DNA of 7,297 nucleotides from Thermoanaerobaculales bacterium (GTDB lineage Bacteria > Acidobacteriota > Thermoanaerobaculia > Thermoanaerobaculales > Sulfomarinibacteraceae), in the NCBI GenBank assembly GCA_025456385.1, contig JALOKS010000128.1, forward strand, positions 1 through 7,297, given 5' to 3'. The position numbers and the translations under genes were made by a program. The notes below the pieces were generated by a model. It had not been told where the DNA came from and ran no database searches. It saw nothing but the letters and a program-made list of their open reading frames with translations. Below, in pieces: positions 1 through 5,963 of the stretch; positions within the stretch are counted from its first letter, which is position 1; every line of letters begins with the position of its first letter.

Positions 1-29
1 GCGCGCTGTCGACCGTCGCCCGGCCGCGC

Positions 30-35
30 TATCAT
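30..35 (+). promoter_or_regulatory. Possible -10 element of a leaderless dnaE promoter
   Basis: TATCAT matches the sigma-70 -10 consensus TATAAT at five of six bases. It ends six bases before the dnaE ATG at 42, so the usual start distance would put transcription initiation at or next to the A of the ATG, giving a leaderless mRNA. A weak -35 candidate, TCGACC at 9-14, lies at a short 15-bp spacing. The only Shine-Dalgarno-like bases, GAGG at 36-39, sit just two bases before the ATG, too close to work normally. This is one short match in a 41-base upstream stretch, so it is suggestive only. Confidence 0.3.
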
Positions 36-41
36 GAGGCC

Positions 42-3000
42 ATGAGCCGCGGCGCCGACCAGATCCCGTTCGTGCACCTCCACGTGCACAGCCACTACTC
101 GCTGCTCGACGCCACCATCCGGATCCCGGATCTGGTCGGGCAGATCGCCTCCCTGGGCATGCCGGCGGTGGCGATCACCGACCACGGCAACATCTTCGGA
201 GCGCTGCAGTTCCACCGTGCGGCCCTGGAAGCGGGCATCCGTCCGGTGATCGGCTGCGAGGTCTACGTCGCGCCCGGCGACCACCGCGACCGCTCGCCCG
301 TGCCCGGGCGGCGCAAGCCCTACGACCACCTGGTGCTGCTGGCCGAGAACGACCGCGGCTACCAGAACCTCGTGCGCCTCGTGAGCGCCGGCTACCTCGA
401 GGGCTTCTACCACAAGCCGCGGGTCTCGAAGGCCATGCTCGCCGAGCACGCGGAGGGGCTGATCGCGCTCTCGGCCTGCCTGTCGGGGGAGGTGGCCCGC
501 CTGCTGCTCGACCGCAACCCCGAGGCGGCCTGCGCGGCGGCCGAGCGGCTGCGCGAGATCTTCGGCCGCGAGAGCTTCTTCCTCGAGATCCAGGACCACG
601 GCACGGCGGACGAGGAGGTCGTGCGCGCCGGCCTGCAGGACCTGTCCGCGGCCACCGGGATCCCGCTGGTGGCGACCAACGACTGCCACTTCCACCACCG
701 CGAGGACACCTTCGCGCACCGTGTCCTCCTCGGCATCGGCCTCAACCGCGACCTCGAGGACCTGCAGCGGGGCTACGCCTACAACCCCGAGTTCTACATC
801 AAATCCGCAGCGGAAATGCACCAGCTCTTCGCCGCATTTCCAGGCGCGTGCGAGCGCACGGTGGAGATCGCCTCGCGCTGCCACGTGCGCTTCGATACCG
901 ACACGCTTCACCTGCCGAAATACAGCCTCCCGAATCACGCCAATCTGGAGTCTTTTCTCGCCGAGAAGGCGCACGAAGGTCTGCAGCGCAGGCTGCAGAA
1001 GCCGGCTGTCAGGCGCCACCCGGTCGAGCACTACCAGACCCGGGTCGAGGACGAGCTCGAGATCATCCGCAAGATGGGTTTCCCGGGCTATTTCCTGGTG
1101 GTTTGGGATTTCATTCGCTATGCCAAGGAGGCCGGAATACCGGTCGGACCTGGCCGCGGCTCGGCGGCCGGGTCGCTGGTTTCCTATGCGCTCGGCATCA
1201 CGGATATCGACCCGCTCGAGTACGACCTCCTGTTCGAAAGGTTCCTCAATCCCGACCGGATTTCGATGCCGGATATCGACATCGATTTCTGCCAGCGCCG
1301 GCGGGACGAGGTGATCGCCTACGTGCGCGGGCTCTACGGAGAGGAGTCGGTGTCGCAGATCGCCACCTTCAACATCCTCAAGGCGAAGTCGGCGGTGCGC
1401 GACGTCGGGCGCGTGATGGGCATGCCCTATGGCGACGTGGACCGGATCGCGAAGCTGATCCCGGACGAGCTCAACATGACCATCGAGCAGGCCCTCAAGG
1501 ACTCGCCGCAGCTGCGCGAGCTCGTCGACGGCGACGAGGACGTGCGGCGGCTGGTGGACACCGCCGGCCGCCTCGAGGGTCTCGCGCGGCACTGCGGCGT
1601 GCACGCCGCAGGGGTCGTGATCGCGCCCGAGCCGCTCGTCAACTTCGTGCCCCTGATCCGCACGGCTCAGGGCGAGGTGAGCACGCAGTTCGACAAGGAC
1701 GACGTCGAGGCCCTCGGGCTGCTGAAGATGGACTTCCTGGGGCTGCGGACGCTGACCGTCATCGACGACGCCGTGCGCACGATCCGCGCCGCCGAGGACC
1801 CCGGCTTCGAGCTCGAGGGCATTCCCTTCGACGACCCGGCGGTCTACGAGCTGTTCTCGGCCGGCGACACCGACGGCGTGTTCCAGTTCGAGTCGGCGGG
1901 GATGAAGGACGTGCTGCGGAGGGTGCAGCCGCAGAGCTTCCCCGAGATCGCGGCCCTCAACGCCCTCTACCGACCGGGGCCGATGCAGTTCATCGACGAC
2001 TACGCCGAGCGCAAGCACGGGCGCAAGGCGATCACCTACATCTTCCCCGAGCTCGAGCGGTTCCTCGGCGAGACCTACGGCATCATCGTCTACCAGGAGC
2101 AGGTGATGCGCATCGCGGTCGAGATCGCCGGTTTCTCGCTGGCCAAGGCCGACACTCTGCGCAAGGCGATGGGCAAGAAGAAGCAGGAGATCATCGACCG
2201 CGAGGGCGAGAACTTCATCAGCGGCGCGGTCGCCAAGGGCCATCCCAAGGACAAGGCCCGGCAGCTGTGGAACCAGATCGTGCCCTTCGCCAAGTACGGC
2301 TTCAACAAGTCGCACTCCGTGGCCTACGCGCACGTCGCCTATCTGACGGCCTACCTCAAGACCCACTTCCCGGCGCACTTCATGGCGGCGATGCTGACCT
2401 CGGAGGTCGCGAACACCGACAAGCTGAGCCAGTACCTCGGGCGCTGCCGCGAGATGGGCCTCGCGATCCTGCCGCCCGACATCAACGCCTCGATGACCAG
2501 CTTCACCGTCGAGGGCGGCGCCATCCGCTTCGGCCTCGTCGCCATCAAGGGCGTCGGGCTGTCGGTCGTCGAGCCGGTCCTCGCCGCCCGCGAGCGCGAG
2601 GGCCGCTTCAGCTCGCTGTCGCACGTGCTGCGCTGCCTGCCCTCGCGGTCGATCAACCAGAAGGCGCTCGAGTGCCTCGCCAAGGCCGGCTGCTTCGACG
2701 CCTTCGGCATCACCCGCAAGGGCATCGTGGACAACCTCGAGCGGCTGGTCGACATGACCGCCCGCGAGCGCGAGCAGCGGGAGATCGGGCAGGGCTTCCT
2801 CTTCGACGACATGCCCTCCGAAGGGCTCGAGGAGGAGCTGCGCGCCGCGCCGCACGCCGACCGCGCGGAGCGCCAGGCCTGGGAGCGGGACGTGCTCGGC
2901 TTCTACCTCAGCGGCCACCCGCTGCAGGCCTTCGATGACCAGCTCGGGCGCTTCGCCGACTGCCGCATCGCCGAGCTCTCCGAGCGCTTCGTCGGCGGCA

Positions 3001-3602
3001 CCGAGCACGCGACGGTCGGCGGCCTGGTCACCGGCCTCAAGGTGATGGCGATCAAGAAGGAGGGCCGCAACCACGGCCGCCGGCTGGCGGTCTTCCGCCT
3101 CGAGGACGCCGATGCCGCGGTGCGGGTGGTCGCCTTTCCCGACGTCTTCGAGAGCTACGAGCGCCTGCTCGCCGACGGCGTCCCGGTGCTCGTCGCCGCG
3201 AGCCTCAAGGGCGAGGGCGAGCACGTCGAGCTGATGGCCGAGGAGATCATCGCTCTCGAGGGCATCGACTCCCGCCGGGCCTCCGCGCTGCGGATCGTGC
3301 TCGACCTCGAGGCGATGGACGCCGAGCGCCTCGAGACCATCCGCGAGTTCCTGCTCGAGCATCCCGGCGACATGCCGGTGCGCTTCGAGCTGCGCCGGCC
3401 CGGCAGCTTCCGCGCGCGCCTGGTGCCGCCGCCGGCGCTGACCGTGGAGGCCGGCGCCGCCGTGCGCGACGGCCTCAAGGAGCTGCTCGGGAGCGGCTGG
3501 TGCGAGTACGAGTTCGACACCCGCACGCGCAACGGCGGCAGCAAAACGTCACCACCCGCTTCGCGACCGACCGCCTCCGGTCTCGCCGAGCTCGTCAATT
3601 GA
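42..3602 (+). CDS. dnaE: DNA polymerase III subunit alpha (DnaE)
   Basis: This is the catalytic subunit of the replicative DNA polymerase III holoenzyme, a C-family polymerase that extends primed DNA in the cytoplasm. The 1186-residue product is full length for DnaE1-type enzymes. The N-terminal PHP domain (about 9-290) opens with HLHVHSHYS and has DHGN at 47-50. All nine expected metal-ligand positions are present (H14, H16, D23, H48, E73, H96, C146, D214, H216), unlike E. coli DnaE, where several are lost. The palm carries PGRGSAAGS (370-378), D413 and D415 in PDIDIDF, and D564 in KMDFLGL, matching the three catalytic aspartates. A helix-hairpin-helix region lies near 826-890, a QGFLF clamp-binding motif at 917-921, and an OB fold at about 985-1075, followed by a C-terminal domain. 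The ATG at 42 fits because homologues start a few residues before FVHLHVH. The gene converges on the acylase gene, and its TGA (3600-3602) lies at the edge of an AT-rich repeat. Codon use is shifted within 801-1286 and again in the last 23 codons. Confidence 0.98.
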   Translation: MSRGADQIPFVHLHVHSHYSLLDATIRIPDLVGQIASLGMPAVAITDHGNIFGALQFHRAALEAGIRPVIGCEVYVAPGDHRDRSPVPGRRKPYDHLVLLAENDRGYQNLVRLVSAGYLEGFYHKPRVSKAMLAEHAEGLIALSACLSGEVARLLLDRNPEAACAAAERLREIFGRESFFLEIQDHGTADEEVVRAGLQDLSAATGIPLVATNDCHFHHREDTFAHRVLLGIGLNRDLEDLQRGYAYNPEFYIKSAAEMHQLFAAFPGACERTVEIASRCHVRFDTDTLHLPKYSLPNHANLESFLAEKAHEGLQRRLQKPAVRRHPVEHYQTRVEDELEIIRKMGFPGYFLVVWDFIRYAKEAGIPVGPGRGSAAGSLVSYALGITDIDPLEYDLLFERFLNPDRISMPDIDIDFCQRRRDEVIAYVRGLYGEESVSQIATFNILKAKSAVRDVGRVMGMPYGDVDRIAKLIPDELNMTIEQALKDSPQLRELVDGDEDVRRLVDTAGRLEGLARHCGVHAAGVVIAPEPLVNFVPLIRTAQGEVSTQFDKDDVEALGLLKMDFLGLRTLTVIDDAVRTIRAAEDPGFELEGIPFDDPAVYELFSAGDTDGVFQFESAGMKDVLRRVQPQSFPEIAALNALYRPGPMQFIDDYAERKHGRKAITYIFPELERFLGETYGIIVYQEQVMRIAVEIAGFSLAKADTLRKAMGKKKQEIIDREGENFISGAVAKGHPKDKARQLWNQIVPFAKYGFNKSHSVAYAHVAYLTAYLKTHFPAHFMAAMLTSEVANTDKLSQYLGRCREMGLAILPPDINASMTSFTVEGGAIRFGLVAIKGVGLSVVEPVLAAREREGRFSSLSHVLRCLPSRSINQKALECLAKAGCFDAFGITRKGIVDNLERLVDMTAREREQREIGQGFLFDDMPSEGLEEELRAAPHADRAERQAWERDVLGFYLSGHPLQAFDDQLGRFADCRIAELSERFVGGTEHATVGGLVTGLKVMAIKKEGRNHGRRLAVFRLEDADAAVRVVAFPDVFESYERLLADGVPVLVAASLKGEGEHVELMAEEIIALEGIDSRRASALRIVLDLEAMDAERLETIREFLLEHPGDMPVRFELRRPGSFRARLVPPPALTVEAGAAVRDGLKELLGSGWCEYEFDTRTRNGGSKTSPPASRPTASGLAELVN
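801..1286 (+). other. Codon-composition island inside dnaE
   Basis: From the AAA codon at 801 to the GAT codon at 1284-1286, I count 34 of 162 codons ending in A or T, including ATA, AAA, TTT, AAT and ATT. The 500 bp before it (about 300-800) has one such codon (CGT) and the 500 bp after it (about 1296-1796) has five. The reading frame and protein motifs continue unbroken. The island covers the end of the PHP region through the palm motifs GRGSAAGS and PDIDIDF (residues 254-415). Recombination with a lower-GC relative is the simplest reading. Local selection or an assembly chimera could also explain it. Confidence 0.75.
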
Positions 3603-3632
3603 TTTTGAATTTTCAATTCTCAATTTTGAATT
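3597..3632 (+). repeat. AATT heptamer repeat, left arm
   Basis: This AT-rich block starts at the last sense codon of dnaE. From 3608 it is built of 7-bp units: AATTTTC (3608-3614), AATTCTC (3615-3621) and AATTTTG (3622-3628), ending with AATT (3629-3632). The upstream part (3597-3607) has AATT followed by GATTTTG and is out of register. AATTCTCAATTTTGAATT at 3615-3632 is a perfect 18-bp inverted copy of 3670-3687, and 3608-3619 is an inverted copy of 3690-3701. The block is sharply unlike the surrounding GC-rich DNA. I do not recognise it as a named element. Confidence 0.85.
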
Positions 3633-3701
3633 CCCGCCCAACCTCCCTGAGCACCGAGGAGGTGGTGGTAATTCAAAATTGAGAATTAAGAATTGAAAAT
3701 T
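3608..3701. terminator. Nested hairpin between convergent genes, possible bidirectional terminator
   Basis: The two AT-rich arms (3608-3632 and 3670-3701) are inverted copies that differ by one extra 7-bp unit in the right arm. Together they can form a long stem with a 7-base bulge. The 37-base GC-rich interval between them holds its own inverted repeat, ACCTCC (3641-3646) against GGAGGT (3658-3663), giving a nested structure. It lies exactly where transcription from dnaE and the acylase gene converges, so a terminator role for both strands is reasonable. It is not a textbook intrinsic terminator, because the strong GC stem is not followed directly by a clean U tract. The structure is seen in the sequence; the function is inferred. 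Confidence 0.45.
3670..3701 (-). repeat. AATT heptamer repeat, right arm
   Basis: Read on the minus strand, this block is four 7-bp units: AATTTTC (3701-3695), AATTCTT (3694-3688), AATTCTC (3687-3681) and AATTTTG (3680-3674), then AATT (3673-3670). It matches the left arm in inverted orientation but has one additional unit, AATTCTT. It overlaps the 3' end of the acylase gene: nine of the last ten sense codons lie wholly in it, the tenth (Asp) overlaps its edge, and the TGA at 3675-3673 is made by the repeat. Its composition suggests that it was inserted or expanded at the gene end and did not evolve as part of the enzyme. Confidence 0.85.
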
Positions 3702-5898
3702 GATCTGGCGTCAGCGTCTTGTACTCGCCGTTCCGCCAGCGTTCGATGTCGGTTGTGTACCAGCGCGAGAAGCGGCGTCCGGAGGGCCCGCCGGCAAGGG
3801 CGGTGCGGGCGGCGTCCGTGCCGAGATCGGTCAGGAAGCGCCACGACGGGGTGAAGGTCGTGAGGCGGTCGTGGGAGCTGAAGATGCCGCCCTGGACCAC
3901 GGTCGCGCGGTTGCCGGGCAGCTCGACCGGACCGTGGTCGAAGCCGAGCCAGCGCGGCAGCGCGCCGCCGAAGAAGATGTTGCGCATCACGATCCGCTGG
4001 CGCCGGCCCCAGGGTGTGATCGAGGCAAGGTCGAGCTCGCCGAGCTGCGCCGCGAGGACCCTGGAGACCAGTGCGTCGCGGCCCTCGGCGCCGAACCAGG
4101 CGGCGTCGCCGCCGAGCACCGCTTCGTCGAAGAGGTGGTAGTAGTCGGCGAAGACCGCGGTCGACTCGAGGAGGTGGTCCCAGGCCTCGACGCCGAAGAG
4201 GCCGACACCGAAGACCTCGCGCATGAGGGCCTCGTAGCAGGACTCGAAGAGGCTCGCGCCGCGCGAGGCGGTGTCGTAGCGGCAGTCCCAGCCGCCGAGG
4301 AGGCGGCCGCCGAAGGTGGCGGGCAGCAGCGGGCGAAAGAGCGCCATGAAGCGCTCGGCCTGCAGCGAGTAGAGGTCGTTCTGGATCCGCGCCATGTCGT
4401 CGAGGTCGCAGCGCTCGCACCCGGCGAGCAGCGACGCGATGCGGTCGGCGCGGTAGCTGCCCATCGGCAGGTTGATGACCAGCGGTCCGCCCGGCGGGTT
4501 GAGGTCCTGGTTGGCGGTCGCGAGGAAGCCTGATGCGGGGTCGAGGACGCTGTGCAGGCGCTCGGCGGGAACGAAGCCGCGCCAGTGCCAGCGCGACTCC
4601 CAGGCCGGCACCGGGTGGAGGCCCGAGTGGCGGCGGTCGGGGAGCAGGCCGGACTGCTGGTAGCCGATGCTGCCGGCGCGGTCGGCGAGCACCCAGTTGC
4701 AGGAGATCGCGACCTCGCGCACCACGCGCTGCGCCGCGGCCACGGTCCGCGCGGAGCCGAGCCGGGCGAGGGCGTCGAGCGAGGCCGCGGCGCCGTGGCG
4801 GTGGCCGGACCAGGCGCGGCAGAGGTAGAGCCCGTCGGCCAGCTCCGCCGCGCGCGGATCGCACTCCAGCACCCCGAGCTCGCTCTCGCGGATCACGATG
4901 CGGAGGGGCTCGGCGCCCTTGCGCAGGACGAGCTCCTCGCGGACCTCGAGCGGGCGGTAGCCGTCGCCGCGGCGGCAGGCGCCGCCCCGGCAGTCCTCGA
5001 TGAAGAAGTCGATCTGGTCCATGAAGCCGTAGGTGAAGCCGAAGCTGAGGTCGCGGGTGCGGCCCATGATCAGGCCCGGGAGGCCGGGCATGGTGGCGCC
5101 AATGCGGTAGTCGTCGGCGGTGTGCATGACAGATTCGTACCAGACGGCCGGCAGGCGGTTGCACTCGAGGTGCGGGTCGTTGCACTGCAGGGCGTGGCCG
5201 GAGGCGCTGCGGTCGGGCGCCACCGCCCAGTTGTTGCTCGCCATCAGGGTCGGCGCGGCGGTCAGGAAGCGGATCGTCTCGCCGACCAGCGGCCGCTCCA
5301 GGCGGAGGCCGCGGACGAGCGCGAGGGTGGCGTCGTCGAGCCCGTCGAGGTGGGGCGCGCAGAGCTTCGTGAGCTTGCCGGGGTCACAGCCTGCGCGCAG
5401 CGACTCGATGAGGAGCTGCTCCATGTCCTGCTGCGACTGGGCGAGGCCGACGTAGGACATCAGCTTGACGGTGAGCAGGGTGTCGGCGACCGTCCACGGC
5501 GCGGGGCGGTGGCCGACCAGCACGAGCTCGAGCGGCCGCCGCTCGCGCGCGAGGACGTGGTTGACGCCCACTGCGTAGGCCTCGCCGAGCTCGCGGGCGG
5601 CCGGGCCGAGCGCGGCCTCCTCCGCCGCGGCGCCGCGGGCGAGCCCGAGCTCCCGCATGAAGACGTCGATCCGTTCGGTCTCCTCGGTCGCCTTCAGGCA
5701 CTCCGCGAGCCGGCCCTGGCCGACCAGGCGCACCATCTCCATCTGCACCAGGCGGTCGTGGGCGTGGGCGAGCCCGAGCCCCCCGGCGAGCCCGAGGTCG
5801 TCCTCGGCCCACAGGTGCACGACCCCGCCCTCGCCGCGCGCCACCGCGACGCGGCGGCCGCCGATCACGATCTCCCGACGCTTCTTCGTGATGCGCAT
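3673..5898 (-). CDS. Penicillin acylase family protein (Ntn hydrolase, peptidase S45-like)
   Basis: Enzymes of this family cleave amide bonds in substrates such as beta-lactams, N-acyl-homoserine lactones or acyl-peptides. They mature by cutting themselves to expose an N-terminal Ser. The substrate here cannot be told. The 741-residue product has the family's N-terminal pattern HAHDRLVQMEMVRLVGQGRL (44-63), then the nucleophile motif SNNW with Ser221 at the predicted alpha/beta junction, followed by CNDPHL (239-244). NQDLNP (463-468) provides an oxyanion Asn at about beta-243, and YRADRI (482-487) an Arg at about beta-266, both close to N241 and R263 of E. coli penicillin G acylase. The start at 5898 gives MRITKK and has GGGGG five bases upstream. 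A longer form from 5991 would overlap the divergent kinase and looks non-coding. There is no signal peptide or membrane segment, and 14 cysteines are present, so a cytoplasmic location is likely. The last ten residues and the stop come from the AT-rich repeat. Confidence 0.93.
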   Translation of the reverse strand: MRITKKRREIVIGGRRVAVARGEGGVVHLWAEDDLGLAGGLGLAHAHDRLVQMEMVRLVGQGRLAECLKATEETERIDVFMRELGLARGAAAEEAALGPAARELGEAYAVGVNHVLARERRPLELVLVGHRPAPWTVADTLLTVKLMSYVGLAQSQQDMEQLLIESLRAGCDPGKLTKLCAPHLDGLDDATLALVRGLRLERPLVGETIRFLTAAPTLMASNNWAVAPDRSASGHALQCNDPHLECNRLPAVWYESVMHTADDYRIGATMPGLPGLIMGRTRDLSFGFTYGFMDQIDFFIEDCRGGACRRGDGYRPLEVREELVLRKGAEPLRIVIRESELGVLECDPRAAELADGLYLCRAWSGHRHGAAASLDALARLGSARTVAAAQRVVREVAISCNWVLADRAGSIGYQQSGLLPDRRHSGLHPVPAWESRWHWRGFVPAERLHSVLDPASGFLATANQDLNPPGGPLVINLPMGSYRADRIASLLAGCERCDLDDMARIQNDLYSLQAERFMALFRPLLPATFGGRLLGGWDCRYDTASRGASLFESCYEALMREVFGVGLFGVEAWDHLLESTAVFADYYHLFDEAVLGGDAAWFGAEGRDALVSRVLAAQLGELDLASITPWGRRQRIVMRNIFFGGALPRWLGFDHGPVELPGNRATVVQGGIFSSHDRLTTFTPSWRFLTDLGTDAARTALAGGPSGRRFSRWYTTDIERWRNGEYKTLTPDQFSILNSQF
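5236..5241 (-). other. Predicted autoproteolytic alpha/beta junction of the acylase
   Basis: The codons GCG (5241-5239) and AGC (5238-5236) encode Ala220-Ser221 in the context ASNNW. In S45-type acylases the precursor cuts itself just before this Ser, which becomes the N-terminal nucleophile of the beta chain. That predicts an alpha part of about 220 residues and a beta chain of about 521. Family members usually have Gly or a similar small residue before the Ser, so Ala is acceptable. No long spacer peptide is obvious. Confidence 0.7.
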
Positions 5899-5963
5899 CG
5901 CAGCCCCCGGTGCCGATTCTGCTCGTGCCGCGCAGGATAGCAGGGCCCTCGCGGTATTCTGGA
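5899..5963. promoter_or_regulatory. Divergent intergenic region between acylase and kinase genes
   Basis: These 65 bp must hold the start signals for both divergent genes unless the promoters lie inside coding sequence. On the minus strand, TATCCT (5939-5934) is a possible -10 for the acylase and would give a leader of about 30 bases; no convincing -35 is visible. On the plus strand, TATTCT (5955-5960) resembles a -10 but is only three bases from the kinase ATG, so it would imply a start inside the gene or a leaderless transcript. I see no clear operator palindrome. Confidence 0.35.
5904..5908 (-). promoter_or_regulatory. Shine-Dalgarno-like GGGGG deciding the acylase start
   Basis: On the minus strand, GGGGG is followed by the five bases CTGCG and then ATG at 5898. 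It is a weak but well-placed ribosome binding site, and it supports the 741-residue start over the upstream ATG at 5991. Confidence 0.45.

Noticed and set aside
848..2938. Long + strand open frame overlapping dnaE in another frame
   Set aside because: Its product is an Arg/Gly/Ala-rich low-complexity sequence with no motifs, as expected from an alternate frame of a GC-rich gene, while the dnaE frame has every family landmark.
3500..3682. Small + strand frame spanning the dnaE end and the AT repeats
   Set aside because: It is an Arg-rich shadow of dnaE followed by translated repeat units, with no start signal or domain.
3597..3701. CRISPR array or transposon end
   Set aside because: The units are 7 bp without spacers, and there is no transposase, target-site duplication or cas gene nearby. 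A MITE-like origin cannot be shown from one copy.
4552..5940. Long + strand open frame opposite the acylase gene
   Set aside because: It is antisense to a gene with clear family motifs and gives a Val/Ala/Glu/Arg-rich sequence without recognisable domains, a common GC-rich artefact.
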